Shown here: piece by piece, positions 1 through 8,731 of the stretch | Layout: each line of letters starts with the position of its first letter | Numbering within the stretch: the first letter of the stretch is position 1 | From: Bryobacterales bacterium | GTDB lineage: Bacteria; Acidobacteriota; Terriglobia; Bryobacterales; Bryobacteraceae | Assembly (NCBI GenBank): GCA_003162425.1 | Contig: PMOK01000276.1 | Span: 1-64,000, forward strand | Length of the DNA: 64,000 nt | Reading direction: 5' to 3' | Made by a program: the position numbers and the translations under genes | Notes under the pieces: model-generated | Seen by the model: the letters and a program-made list of their open reading frames with translations, nothing else | The model's database searches: none | What the model was told of the DNA's origin: nothing

Positions 1-320
1 GGCGGTGGGCTTGCCGCGTCCCACTTTCCGCTTGGATCATAGACCATACTCACATACACCGGGTTCGTTTGGACGTCGTCGAATTGAACGGACGCGGACT
101 TTGAAGAGACTCCTTTGAGGTCGATTGGCGGTGCCCCTGCCTCCTCCGTTACGAAATTCGGGTTGTCCCAAAGCACGACATATACCTTGTGCGATTCGTC
201 TACCGGACCGGAGCCGGTGTAGCTCACTTGAACCTCCAGCTTTGCGCTCTTGTCTTGTGCGCGGGCCGTTAGCGCGGATACGAAGACCGTCCCGGAGAGT
301 AAAAAATTTCGTCTGTCCAT
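1..320 (-). CDS. Tat-type secreted protein, 3' part cut by window edge
   Basis: The reading frame opens with MDRRNFLLSGTVFVSALTA and then RAQ, an N-terminal signal with a twin-arginine RRNFLL core and Ala-rich end, so export by Tat is likely. The rest is a beta-rich sequence with no motif I recognise (for example LEVQVSYTGSGPVD and KVYVVLWDNPNFV); the C-terminus lies beyond position 1. An AGGAGG sits 6 nt before the ATG at 320; an in-frame ATG at 326 is the alternative start but overlaps that Shine-Dalgarno. It lies 16 nt downstream of the next minus-strand gene, so the two probably form an operon. Function unknown. Confidence 0.6.
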   Translation of the reverse strand, partial: MDRRNFLLSGTVFVSALTARAQDKSAKLEVQVSYTGSGPVDESHKVYVVLWDNPNFVTEEAGAPPIDLKGVSSKSASVQFDDVQTNPVYVSMVYDPSGKWDAASPP

Positions 321-336
321 TTCCATCCTCCTATCC

Positions 337-687
337 CTATCGGATAGCGCCCCCGCTAATCGCCTCTCTGAAGCGACGGCTGTCAAGTCGGTATTTGCGC
401 CATGCATCTTCGTCCCGTAGGTCGTGAGGAGGGGTTGGTCTTGTCACGCTCAAGCTGGAGGCATCTTCTTCGTCGGGGTTAGCGATCTTCTCGATGATCT
501 TCTCCAGGGCATGAGGATACTTTGCCGTCAGGTACACTCTTGCATCGACCTCGGTCAAGAAGGAAGCCGAATACGTGAACGGAAGACCCTGCAAGCTGTT
601 TTCTTCCCACACGTCTAGGGTACAGGATGTTGTTCCAATCGCTTTCGTCGTGTAAGCAACCTTGCTTTTGTCCAGCCAAAATTCCAT
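337..687 (-). CDS. hypothetical protein, 116 aa
   Basis: A 116-residue protein without a signal peptide or obvious membrane segment; the C-terminal third is rich in charged residues (DEEDASS, RDEDAWRKYRLDSRRF). The product is not recognised. An AAGGGG lies about 6 nt before the ATG, and the stop is 16 nt from the start of the secreted-protein gene, which supports a real two-gene minus-strand operon. No catalytic motif can be seen. Confidence 0.5.
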   Translation of the reverse strand: MEFWLDKSKVAYTTKAIGTTSCTLDVWEENSLQGLPFTYSASFLTEVDARVYLTAKYPHALEKIIEKIANPDEEDASSLSVTRPTPPHDLRDEDAWRKYRLDSRRFREAISGGAIR

Positions 688-1278
688 AATGTCCCCTTCC
701 GGCTACGTTAACGTGCCTTCAAACGGCAGATGCCATTGCGGCGAGGAGACGCTAAGCATCCAAACTAAGCTAACCGATTCAGCATTGGTAGTCTGTCCAA
801 TATTGCTCACAAGTCCTCGAACGTCGCTGGAGCGTGGGTATGTTTTGCAAAACTACAAAACCGCTGCGATCACAGCGAACGTGTCGCTGAATGCCAGAAC
901 GAGCACAAGGAAAGTTCTCAGTTCGTTTCAAGGTTCGCTGAATCGCTTTCACCGGCCTTTCGCCTTCTCAATTTCCCCTTTGGCATGTGGGTCCACGTCC
1001 AACTTGATTCGCCGAATGATGGGATCGGTGCGGATTGGAGCAAGGCGGGTGATCTTGAATTTTACGGGGCAGAAAATAGAGCGGGCAATGTGAGTAGCGG
1101 TGCGGCTGGGTTCTTCGGAGAGCAAACCCGGCGCACGTCGGGGGCTTATACTTGCGCATTATTGAGCCTGCGTTCAAGATACGCGACAAGACTGAACGCT
1201 GGGTGTGTGGGGACGACTCAACTGCCGCATGTGCGGCGAGTCGAGGAGTGGTTTAGAATCAAAAGAGCAACAGATTTT
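688..1278. other. no confident gene; possible decayed minus-strand coding
   Basis: No frame here carries a convincing gene. On the minus strand a hydrophobic stretch (LVLVLAFSDTFAVIAAVL, about 845-920) is interrupted by stops on both sides, which could be a decayed membrane-protein gene upstream of the small operon. The plus-strand open frames have no ribosome binding site or recognisable product. Confidence 0.3.
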
Positions 1279-1355
1279 GGGCGCGTAGCTCAGTTGGTTA
1301 GAGCGCCTGCTTCACACGCAGGAGGTCGCAGGTTCGAGTCCTGCCGCGCCCACCA
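1279..1355 (+). tRNA. tRNA-Val, anticodon CAC
   Basis: A full cloverleaf with an encoded CCA. The acceptor GGGCGCG pairs with CGCGCCC, followed by A and CCA. The D-arm contains TAGCTCAGTTGGTTAGA. The anticodon stem is CCTGC/GCAGG with loop TTCACAC, giving anticodon CAC (Val, codon GUG). The T-arm contains GGTTCGAGTCC. Its 3' half is the left attachment site of the genomic island. Confidence 0.97.
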
Positions 1356-1358
1356 TTC
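1309..1358 (+). repeat. island attachment repeat, left copy (tRNA-Val 3' end)
   Basis: These 50 nt, from the anticodon loop through CCA to ATTC, are identical to 37506-37555. A second short similarity (AATCAGCAACTTGCA at 1370) is matched by AATCAGCCACTTGCA just after the right copy. An exact duplicate of a tRNA 3' end next to a tyrosine integrase gene is the classical signature of site-specific integration. The functional tRNA is retained at this end. Confidence 0.92.
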
Positions 1359-1423
1359 CCGCACTTGCGAATCAGCAACTTGCAATTGTGACCCCTGAGC
1401 ATTTCCTGTTCTCATTCTCCAAA

Positions 1424-1476
1424 ACGTATCAGAACCGTATCAAAACCCGATCGGTCCCGTTTCACCGTATCAAAAC
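1424..1476 (+). promoter_or_regulatory. putative integrase arm-binding repeats, left end
   Basis: Three direct copies of a 12-mer lie between the attachment repeat and the integrase stop codon: ACGTATCAGAAC at 1424, CCGTATCAAAAC at 1435 and CCGTATCAAAAC at 1465. The first two are spaced 11 bp apart. The same 12-mer occurs twice, also 11 bp apart, just inside the right repeat (37371-37393). Arm-type integrase sites in this position and arrangement are typical of lambda-like integration systems; binding is inferred. Confidence 0.6.
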
Positions 1477-1478
1477 CA

Positions 1479-2606
1479 CTAAGCACATTCGTGCTCGTTG
1501 GCCTTGCGGTTTAGCTTGGCCAGCGCCTCCCGTTTCATCTGGAGCTTCATCTGGGAGTATTTCTTGAACACCTTCGCATCAGTCTGCCGAAGGAGCTGCG
1601 TGACCCACTCGTCCGCAACGCCGCCCGCACTAAGACGAGTAGCGTGTGTAGATCGAAGATCGTACAGCCGGAAGTAGGGCATGCCTGCCTTCCTTAAAGT
1701 TCGTTCCCAGGTCTTCTTGAAGTTCGTCTGATACCCGGTCGGGCTCTTCGAACTCGGAAAGAGCCACGGTCCTGGACCAGCAACCTCCATCTGGCTCTCG
1801 AATGCTTCGGCAGCGATATCCGTCAAGGGCACTTCGGCAACCCCGGTTGGGGTCTTCGAATCTGCGATGAACACCAGCTTGTTCGAAAGGTCAACGTGCT
1901 CCTTGCGAAGCGGCGCCAGTTCCTTGTAAACGCGCATTCCAGTTTCTGTGAGAATCCGGATCACGTTTCGCAAATATACGGGCGCGTGAGATTCAATCGC
2001 CTGTTGCTCCGACCACGTCATGTAATGCGGTCGGAACAGCCCCTTGAGAATTACAGGAAACTCTACGCCGGAACATGGATTGGTCGGACAGAGCTTCTTT
2101 TTGACGGCCACGCTGAAGATGCGCCGAAGGATTCGAAACTCCTGATGCACGGTCGCGGGTTTCAGGAGTCCGAGTTCCGCGATCCCCTCCCTCCGGCGGA
2201 CATGCTTGCGGTGCTGGAGCCGATTGCGCAGGTGGATCTCGATTTGGGTTGCGTCGATCTCCGTCATTTTCATCAGGCCGAACACCGGTCGCAGAGTCTT
2301 GAGCGCATTCTCATTCGCTTCGTGCGTGCCCGCAGCGCGGATCGGCGGCTTGGAATAGTTCTCCAAGAAAAAATCCGCCCATTCGCCAAAAGTGAGCTGC
2401 TCGCCCTTGCGGACGATGAGCAAAGTGTTGTTGTCTCTGGCTTGAAGCCTTTCGCGAAGTTGGCGTTGAGCTTCCTGCCAGTCCTCTGTATGGGTTGATT
2501 CCAGGCGGCGGCAACCGGAACTGTCCCGGTAGCGCATCCACCAAATACTGCTGTCATTGCGTCGGTAAACGACACCATCATGCTTACTCGGTCTTGCCAT
2601 TCCCAA
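1479..2606 (-). CDS. tyrosine recombinase/integrase of the T6SS island
   Basis: A 375-residue phage-type integrase that would recombine the tRNA-Val attachment sites. The N-terminal part (about 1-60, RPSKHDGVVYRRNDSSIWWM) resembles an arm-binding domain, residues about 70-185 a SAM-like core-binding domain, and the rest the catalytic domain. Catalytic residues are visible: Arg in TETGMRVYKELAPL, Lys in IADSKTPTG, YDLRSTHATRL in place of the usual HxLRHxxAT box, and the nucleophile Tyr in VFKKYSQMK. The second box His is replaced, as in some subfamilies. It lies about 120 bp from the tRNA and points towards it. The start overlaps the end of the excisionase-like gene by 23 nt, so the two are co-translated. 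Confidence 0.93.
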   Translation of the reverse strand: MGMARPSKHDGVVYRRNDSSIWWMRYRDSSGCRRLESTHTEDWQEAQRQLRERLQARDNNTLLIVRKGEQLTFGEWADFFLENYSKPPIRAAGTHEANENALKTLRPVFGLMKMTEIDATQIEIHLRNRLQHRKHVRRREGIAELGLLKPATVHQEFRILRRIFSVAVKKKLCPTNPCSGVEFPVILKGLFRPHYMTWSEQQAIESHAPVYLRNVIRILTETGMRVYKELAPLRKEHVDLSNKLVFIADSKTPTGVAEVPLTDIAAEAFESQMEVAGPGPWLFPSSKSPTGYQTNFKKTWERTLRKAGMPYFRLYDLRSTHATRLSAGGVADEWVTQLLRQTDAKVFKKYSQMKLQMKREALAKLNRKANEHECA

Positions 2607-2817
2607 TCTCCTGTTTGAATTGCGCGCGGAAGGGCTCCAACTCCGATTTCAAGAACCGGATGTTGCGACCCATTACGCGGAGATGAGGAATCTGCTTTCG
2701 CTCAACCCAAAGATACACTGTTTGTGGGCTGACGCCAAGAAAGACCGCGGCTTCGCGAACGCGAATCGGCAATTCGTTGATGGTAGAGCGGAGTGGCGCA
2801 TTGATCGTCGCGTTCAT
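2584..2817 (-). CDS. excisionase-type helix-turn-helix protein
   Basis: About 77 residues with a winged-HTH excisionase (MerR/HTH_17 type) core: REAAVFLGVSPQTVYLWVER followed by KQIPHLRVMGRNIRFLKSEL, which is the usual helix, turn, helix, then R-x-R-F-x-K wing. It would bind DNA near the attachment sites and direct excision or control the integrase. I chose the ATG at 2817 because homologous domains begin shortly before the helix; an upstream start at 2913 in the same frame is possible. It overlaps the integrase gene start, so expression is probably coupled. Confidence 0.8.
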   Translation of the reverse strand: MNATINAPLRSTINELPIRVREAAVFLGVSPQTVYLWVERKQIPHLRVMGRNIRFLKSELEPFRAQFKQEIGNGKTE

Positions 2818-2943
2818 GAAGAGCCCTGGCACCAATGTGGTGCTCAACTCTAAGGGAATGGTGGGGCTAACTCGGGACACACAGCTGCAGCCGACGGTGT
2901 ACCGCTCCCCCACAGTGGTTGGGAAAAAGGTCGTAATCCTTTC

Positions 2944-3426
2944 TCAAACCAGGTTTCTACCAGTGGGATCGCCATCGCCGTGGATGATCCGGATATCGAA
3001 GTTCTTTTCGAGCGCCCGTCGCGCCTGGGCGAACGGATCCCGTTCAGGCTGGTCGGCCACGCGGGGCGGTTCCGCGGATGCTTGTTGCACGGGGACCAGC
3101 ATTTGTGACGCGCTGCCAGTTTGTCGCATAAAAGCCTCTAGTGCCTCGGTCCTGCGGTTGGCGGCGTCTCTGCGCCGGAATCGCCTTTTGTAGGAGCTCA
3201 AAGTAGCGCGCGTCACTACTATTCCTTCCTCCTCAAGCCATTCGCGGATGCTCTTCAGACTCTGACCATCGGCCAAGGCTCCTTCAATCTCCCGCCACAG
3301 CGCTCGAATCTGTCCCGCTTTGGTGACCGGCTTTTCCTCGCGCCGCGCAGCGAGGCGGTTCCGGGCCTGCGTGATCCATTTCCCGCTTCGTTTATTGGGG
3401 TCATTTGCTCCCGTCCGCACTGTCAT
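2944..3426 (-). CDS. TraK-like DNA-binding/mobilisation protein (tentative)
   Basis: A basic, helical protein of about 160 residues. The segment LWREIEGALADGQSLKSIRE followed by WLEEEGIVVT...YKRRFRRRD resembles the DNA-binding motif of TraK-family conjugation accessory proteins, where a helix, a W-x-x-L-x-E-x-G step and a basic recognition helix occur. I infer DNA binding; a relaxase partner is not seen in this window. It sits between the excisionase gene and a phased repeat array whose nearest unit is 90 bp upstream of the start, which could be its operator or a transfer-origin site. The ATG at 3426 avoids an Arg-rich extension; 3480 is the longer alternative. Confidence 0.6.
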   Translation of the reverse strand: MTVRTGANDPNKRSGKWITQARNRLAARREEKPVTKAGQIRALWREIEGALADGQSLKSIREWLEEEGIVVTRATLSSYKRRFRRRDAANRRTEALEAFMRQTGSASQMLVPVQQASAEPPRVADQPERDPFAQARRALEKNFDIRIIHGDGDPTGRNLV

Positions 3427-3514
3427 TTGGTCAGCCCGTCCCCGTTCAGCGATTCCACCACTACGGGAACGGCGGAGCAATTTTGGGACCGGAAGTTAGC
3501 AGAAGAATACAAAA

Positions 3515-3599
3515 GGCGGCAGATTGTGGCGCTATGTGGCATTTCGCTGGAAGGTGGCACGAGTGCGGCATTTGGTGGCAAAGGGTGGCCAATTGCGGC
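3515..3599 (+). repeat. helically phased KGYGGC repeat array
   Basis: Eight copies of a hexamer (G/T)G(C/T)GGC start at 3515, 3525, 3535, 3553, 3564, 3574, 3584 and 3594, so the steps are 10, 10, 18, 11, 10, 10 and 10 bp. All units lie on the same strand and the same face of the helix, often followed by A. Such phasing suggests a cooperative protein-binding array (operator, oriT-type or partition-like site) for a neighbouring island protein. This role is inferred. Confidence 0.6.
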
Positions 3600-3825
3600 A
3601 CCGACACCACTCCCAGCAACCACTTTCCGCCAGCAGACACGGGTAGTGGAACATAAGGGTGGGATGCGTCTTTGTGTGTTTTCGTCGATTTATGGTTGAC
3701 GGCGTTGGACTTCTCGCGGGATGCGTTCCGGGGAAATTGCATCCCAGTTGGGATGCGCACTCATTTTCGTGATTTCCAACGTCCCAGAGCGGCTCTGGCG
3801 TTCCCTTAGAGGCGAAGGGACTCAT

Positions 3826-4125
3826 ATGCTCCAGCGGGCAATTCGATTTCCTGAGACCACGGGAAAAGGCGTTGGCGAGGTGCCCGAGAACCGTCGTTTC
3901 TCCTCACCAACCGCGTTCATCCGCCACGTTGCAGAACAAGAATTGTCCAGACACAATGGAGACTTCGCGAGTGCCGAGCAACTACTGGACGCCACGTCTG
4001 GCAGGAGGTGTTACCGCTGGCGCAACAAAGCACTTTCACGTTTGGGGACCGCCGGGCCAGTAAAATACATTGCCCGCATTGTGAATGAACCGAAATCAGT
4101 CCCTTTTGAATCCACTACTCGTTGA
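3826..4125 (+). pseudogene. ribbon-helix-helix-like protein, probably degraded
   Basis: The frame starts MLQRAIRFPETTGKGV behind AAGGGA, and continues RRFSSPTAFIRHVAEQELSR, which resembles RHH/CopG-type DNA-binding proteins seen beside integrative-element genes (beta strand QRAIRF, then two helices). After about residue 57 (AEQLLDAT) the sequence no longer reads like the coiled-coil tail I would expect and ends at 99 residues, so the 3' half is probably frameshifted or replaced. It could still make a short DNA-binding protein. It separates the mobilisation region from the T6SS genes. Confidence 0.45.
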
Positions 4126-4231
4126 ACCTTGGATGGCGAGCATCCGCCCTTTTGAATCACGAGAGAAGCGAATTTGCATGCTGCGGTTCGGGAGAGTGCG
4201 CGCGTGATATGCTAACGCGAAAGGAGATCGT

Positions 4232-4981
4232 ATGCCGCCTCGGAGAACTCTCGCAATTTCAAGTGGTTTTCTTATGTTTTGTTTGGCGATTGTGAGTTGT
4301 GCGACGATGAAGAATGTTCGCGACGCCATTGCGCCGGTACAAAATCAAGCGAATAAGACGCGGGACCAAGTGGGTGCTCTGCAAAAGGAAGCCGATGCGA
4401 ATAAGCAATCGATCGGTGAGCTGGATCGGGAGATAGCCACCACTAGCGAGAAGGCCGACGATGCGAACAAGAAGGCCACGGAGGCCGCCGCTGCGGCCGC
4501 GAGCGCCGCATCAGCTGCAGCCGATGCAAAACAACGCGCTGATGCGGCAGACGCGCTTGCGCGCGAACTCCAGACGAAACTGGATCGATCGCTACAACAC
4601 CTCGACAATTACACGTTACTAGCTACCGAACAGATATTCTTCGCGGTCAATCGCACTTCCTTGACCAAAGAAGAGGATGAAAAACTAGACGCCGTCATTG
4701 CAAAACTCGACAAGATTAAGGGCTATGTTGTAGAAGTAGCAGGCTACGCAGACTCTACAGGGGACAGGGCACACAATCTTGAGATAAGCAGCAAACGAGC
4801 CGACGAGGTGGTCCATTATTTGGTGCAACACGACGTTGAACTTCGAGCGATTCGTCAACTGGGTGTGGGAAGCGATTTCCCTGGCGCGGACAACAAGACG
4901 CGCGAAGCCCGCAAAATGAATCGCCGAGTGGACGTCAAGATTTACGTGCGTGATGTGACTGGGGAAGGGCGAACCAGTTAG
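4232..4981 (+). CDS. OmpA-family lipoprotein, probable T6SS peptidoglycan anchor
   Basis: A 249-residue lipoprotein: a signal peptide ending in the lipobox LAIVSC, a helical Ala-rich coiled coil (about 35-125), and a C-terminal OmpA/Pal peptidoglycan-binding domain (about 140-240) with VEVAGYADSTGD, LEISSKRADEVVHYL and MNRRVDVKI. An AAGGAG precedes the ATG. It is the first gene of the plus-strand T6SS block. Because the TssL protein here lacks a peptidoglycan-binding domain and no TssJ lipoprotein gene is visible, this protein is a good candidate for anchoring the membrane complex to the cell wall (TagL/Pal-like); that assignment is inferred from domain and position. Confidence 0.85.
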   Translation: MPPRRTLAISSGFLMFCLAIVSCATMKNVRDAIAPVQNQANKTRDQVGALQKEADANKQSIGELDREIATTSEKADDANKKATEAAAAAASAASAAADAKQRADAADALARELQTKLDRSLQHLDNYTLLATEQIFFAVNRTSLTKEEDEKLDAVIAKLDKIKGYVVEVAGYADSTGDRAHNLEISSKRADEVVHYLVQHDVELRAIRQLGVGSDFPGADNKTREARKMNRRVDVKIYVRDVTGEGRTS

Positions 4982-5112
4982 CGGAGTGGCCGCTCAAGGT
5001 CTAAGATCCCATCAGTCTGACCTCCGCGCGAGACGCACACAATGTTTTCGGCGACGTCGTTCTGCAGCAGCGTTGCCGCGTCAATCAGCGAGCGACGATT
5101 TAGGAGGTTAAT

Positions 5113-7752
5113 ATGCCGTCGAACGCGAAACCTTTAATCGGCAGGTTGAATGAGACAACGCGGGCAGCCATGGAGGCTGCCGCCGGGCTGTGCCTCGCGC
5201 GGACGCACTACGATGTTGAGATTGAACATTTTCTAATTAAGGCGCTCGACACGACAGAAGGTGATGTCGCGCGGATCTTGCAGCATTTCGAAGTGGACGT
5301 CTCTCATCTCAGCGCAGAGTTGACAAGGAGCCTGGACAGATTGAAGCGAGGGAACGCTCGGACGCCCGACTTCAGCCCAAAGCTGCTCGTGATGCTGGAA
5401 GAAGCCTGGGCGTTGGGATCGTTGCACTTTGACGCGGCCAATATCCGCACGGGTTTTGCCATCCTTGCCTTAGCCACGAAGGATGATCTTGCCCGGCTTA
5501 TTCGGACGAGCAGCAAGGAATTTCAGAAGATTGACGGAAACGCCTTGTGGAAGAATTTCGCTAGCGTCGTTGCTGGATCACGAGAAGACACAGGAAGTGC
5601 ACAGCGCTCCCCTGAGGATACGGCCGCCGACGGAGTGCGAGCCGGAGGTAAGACGCCGAACCTGGATCAATTCACCATCGACCTTACGGAAAGGGCAAGA
5701 CAGGGAAAGATCGATCCGGTATTGGGCCGAGACTTCGAAATCCGCCAAATCGTAGATATATTGATGCGGCGGCGTCAAAACAATCCGATCTTAACCGGCG
5801 AGGCGGGCGTCGGGAAAACTGCTGTCGTTGAGGGTTTTGCGGTTCGAGTTGCCAAAGGTGATGTGCCTCCGGCGCTTTCGAATGTTGTGATCCGAGCTTT
5901 GGATCTAGCCCTGTTGCAAGCGGGAGCAGGCATTAAGGGAGAATTCGAAAACCGGCTCAAAGGACTAATAGAGGAGGCGAAATCGAGTGCAGTGCCTGTC
6001 ATTCTGTTTATCGATGAGGCTCACACAATGATAGGCGCGGGCGGCCAAGCCGGGCAGGGTGATGCCGCCAACCTTCTAAAACCGGCACTCGCGCGCGGCG
6101 AACTTCGCACGATCGCTGCGACGACGTGGTCGGAGTACAAAAAGTATTTCGAGAAGGACGCTGCTCTGGCGCGCCGATTCCAGGTTGTCAAAGTCGAAGA
6201 GCCGAGCGAAAGCCAGTGTGGTGTCATGCTTCGCGGAATTGTCTCCACGCTTGAAAACCACCACAATGTGCGCATCCTTGACGAAGCTGTGAAGGCTGCG
6301 GTGCGGTTATCCAGCCGCTATCTCGCGGGCCGCCAACTTCCCGACAAGGCTGTGAGCGTCCTCGATACTGCTTGCGCGCGTTTGTCGTTACTGCAGAATA
6401 CCACGCCTAGTCGCGTGGAAGATCTCACCAGGCGTATTGACGATCTGACTGTTCAAGAGAGAATTCTGAGGCGTGAAGCCGCTGCCGGCGCGGACCACAG
6501 GGACGAGCTCGCACAGATTGAGAAGGAACGGCGTGCCTCCGAAGAGCGCCTGGCTGTGTGGCGCGAACGTTGGGAGAAAGAACGTGTCCTCGTGGAAAAG
6601 TTGCGCGCTCTGCGAATCCAGCTAGAGGAAGCCGACCTGGCGAGTGGTCAGGTTTCGACGGAGGCGGCGCAATCTCTGCGAGACGAGCTTGCGGCAAATA
6701 CTCGTGAGCTCGATACCCTGCAAGGCGAAGAGCCATTAATCGGAGTGTGCGTGGACCGCCAGATCGTGGGTGAAGTGATTTCCGGGTGGACCGGTATTCC
6801 AGTGGGGAAAATGGTGCGTGACGAGATTTCGCTGGTTCTCGACCTGGAGTCACATCTAGGACAACGTGTAATTGGGCAATCGCATGCCCTCGCGAGCATT
6901 AGCCAGCGCATCTCAACGTCTCGAGCGAGTCTGGACGATCCTGGGAAACCGGTGGGCGTTTTCTTGCTGGTGGGCCCGAGCGGCGTCGGGAAGACCGAAA
7001 CTGCCTTAGCCTTGGCTGATCTACTCTACGGCGGGGAACGAAATCTAATAACCATCAACATGTCCGAGTTTCAAGAGGCTCATACGGTATCCACTCTCAA
7101 GGGGTCGCCTCCCGGATATGTGGGGTATGGTGAAGGCGGTGTGATGACGGAAGCCGTCCGGCGGCGGCCGTTTTCAGTGCTGTTACTCGATGAAGTGGAA
7201 AAAGCTCACCCGGATGTTTTGGAATTGTTCTACCGTGTCTTCGACAAAGGGGTGATGGAGGATGGGGAAGGGCGAGAGATTGACTTCAGGAACACCATCA
7301 TTCTTCTTACGAGCAACGCGTGCTCCGACCAGTTAATGCAACTCTGCTCGGACCCGGACAATCTTCCGACCCTGCCAGAACTCGTGATGCACCTAAAACC
7401 CGCACTAAACCGAATCTTCAAGCCGGCGTTCCTCGGACGGATGGTCGTGGTGCCCTACTATCCGATTCGGGACGAAGCCCTCAAGCGCATTGTCACTTTG
7501 AAGCTGGAGAGGATTCGGCGCCGCGTTCTTGAGAGCCATCGCCTCGAACTTACCTACGATCAAATGCTGATTGATACGATCGCCGACCGATGCACGGAGG
7601 TTGAAAGCGGAGCTCGCAACGTGGACAATATTCTGACGAACACGCTTCTCCCCGAGCTATCGCGGAAGCTGCTTCAGTCGATGGTGAGTGGATCTGTAAT
7701 GACCGCAATCCGGATAGGGGTCGCGACGGACGGCTCATTCGTTTATTCTTGA
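5113..7752 (+). CDS. clpV: ClpV/TssH AAA+ ATPase, T6SS sheath recycling
   Basis: An 879-residue class I Hsp100 unfoldase. The N-domain (about 1-160) is followed by AAA1 with Walker [14 protein letters not shown] and Walker [16 protein letters not shown], a coiled-coil middle domain (about 425-550), and AAA2 with [14 protein letters not shown] and [19 protein letters not shown]. ClpV extracts contracted TssB/TssC sheath and recycles it. The T6SS context separates it from housekeeping ClpB. An AGGAGG lies just before the ATG. The stop overlaps the end of the convergent secreted-protein gene by 18 nt. Confidence 0.96.
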   Translation: MPSNAKPLIGRLNETTRAAMEAAAGLCLARTHYDVEIEHFLIKALDTTEGDVARILQHFEVDVSHLSAELTRSLDRLKRGNARTPDFSPKLLVMLEEAWALGSLHFDAANIRTGFAILALATKDDLARLIRTSSKEFQKIDGNALWKNFASVVAGSREDTGSAQRSPEDTAADGVRAGGKTPNLDQFTIDLTERARQGKIDPVLGRDFEIRQIVDILMRRRQNNPILTGEAGVGKTAVVEGFAVRVAKGDVPPALSNVVIRALDLALLQAGAGIKGEFENRLKGLIEEAKSSAVPVILFIDEAHTMIGAGGQAGQGDAANLLKPALARGELRTIAATTWSEYKKYFEKDAALARRFQVVKVEEPSESQCGVMLRGIVSTLENHHNVRILDEAVKAAVRLSSRYLAGRQLPDKAVSVLDTACARLSLLQNTTPSRVEDLTRRIDDLTVQERILRREAAAGADHRDELAQIEKERRASEERLAVWRERWEKERVLVEKLRALRIQLEEADLASGQVSTEAAQSLRDELAANTRELDTLQGEEPLIGVCVDRQIVGEVISGWTGIPVGKMVRDEISLVLDLESHLGQRVIGQSHALASISQRISTSRASLDDPGKPVGVFLLVGPSGVGKTETALALADLLYGGERNLITINMSEFQEAHTVSTLKGSPPGYVGYGEGGVMTEAVRRRPFSVLLLDEVEKAHPDVLELFYRVFDKGVMEDGEGREIDFRNTIILLTSNACSDQLMQLCSDPDNLPTLPELVMHLKPALNRIFKPAFLGRMVVVPYYPIRDEALKRIVTLKLERIRRRVLESHRLELTYDQMLIDTIADRCTEVESGARNVDNILTNTLLPELSRKLLQSMVSGSVMTAIRIGVATDGSFVYS

Positions 7753-8574
7753 GTCCATGCCGAAGTCGTACCCTTTGCCAAGCAGCCCTTTTTTTTCGTC
7801 CCCGCTGCCTAGAACGAAGAACAGGTACTCACCAGGATGATCCAAGATGACGCTCAGACGGAACACACCTTGCATGACATCTCCGGATTCGAACTGCCGC
7901 ACCGACTTGACAGGAAAGACTGGCTTACCGGGTTTCTTACCGAAGTCAATATCTCGGCGGTTCTCGGACAGTTGCAGGGCAAGAAGAACCAGGTCATCCG
8001 TTGCGGACTTGTCCGCAAGCCGCGCGTAGAAAACAAGTGGCCGGCCTGCGACGCGGGTTCGTGCGGCAGGACCCACCACGGAACCGATCACGTGTCCTTT
8101 CAACATTCCCGCCGACAGCATGGGCATCACCTTGCCCGGCTGTTTGGACGGAACCACCGGCCTAGAATCGAGCTTCACGAATTCGTCCTTGCCAGCGAGA
8201 TAGTAAATACCAGCCTCTGGAGGAACCTTTAAAGCCAGCGGGTCCTTCGGAACCGGTGGTGGAACGGAAGGTGATATTGCCGGAGGGTTCGAGGGCGGCG
8301 GTGGAGTGTACGGTGCACCTGGTTCGAGCAGAAATTTGATAACTGTTTCACTCACGCCGGATTTCTTCAGCTCAAGGATTTCATCCGAGTTCAAGTCAAA
8401 AGCCTTGGAGTTTTGCTTCACTCTTGCGACGACAAGCTCCTCAGACACGCCCGCCTTCACTAACTGCACAACTTCTTCGAGCGTCAATGAGCCAGGAACG
8501 ACCTTCGGCTGTTCTTGGCTGTTCAGCCTGAGGATGGCGATTAAGGCGAGTAGCAGCGCCAATTTACTTGTCAT
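7735..8574 (-). CDS. secreted protein with helical-hairpin repeats, unknown function
   Basis: About 279 residues: a signal peptide (MTSKLALLLALIAILRLNS), two related helical hairpins (LTLEEVVQLVKAGVSEELVV and ILELKKSGVSETVIKFLL), a Pro-rich linker (YTPPPPSNPPAISPSVPPP), and a beta-rich C-terminal domain. It lies alone on the minus strand between clpV and tssL. The hairpins resemble those in the secreted protein at 27719-28666 in the other T6SS block, so both may be periplasmic accessory proteins of this system; there is no direct evidence. The start is the Met just before the hydrophobic segment; an upstream in-frame Met at 8652 would bury the signal. Confidence 0.75.
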   Translation of the reverse strand: MTSKLALLLALIAILRLNSQEQPKVVPGSLTLEEVVQLVKAGVSEELVVARVKQNSKAFDLNSDEILELKKSGVSETVIKFLLEPGAPYTPPPPSNPPAISPSVPPPVPKDPLALKVPPEAGIYYLAGKDEFVKLDSRPVVPSKQPGKVMPMLSAGMLKGHVIGSVVGPAARTRVAGRPLVFYARLADKSATDDLVLLALQLSENRRDIDFGKKPGKPVFPVKSVRQFESGDVMQGVFRLSVILDHPGEYLFFVLGSGDEKKGLLGKGYDFGMDSRINE

Positions 8575-8731
8575 GCAAATCCCAGCACAGTAGTTCGAAT
8601 CGGGGCCCAAAGAAAGATTATCACTCAATGAACCGCAATAGCCGGGCATCACGGACTAGCCAGTGCTAAGCAGTCCTTGCGCGCTGTTCGTAGAAAGGAT
8701 AGTCTGAGGAGTATCATTTCCTGGTGCTAGC

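Noticed and set aside
662-1093. 143-codon plus-strand open frame in the left spacer
   Set aside because: No ribosome binding site and no protein-like pattern; antisense to the start of the small operon and to a hydrophobic decayed stretch.
4345-4608. Ala/Ser-rich minus-strand open frame inside the OmpA lipoprotein gene
   Set aside because: It is the antisense of the Ala-rich coiled coil, a common artefact.
4977-4996. Short inverted repeat AGCGG...CCGCT after the OmpA lipoprotein gene
   Set aside because: A stem of only five pairs without a following T-run; not enough for a terminator.
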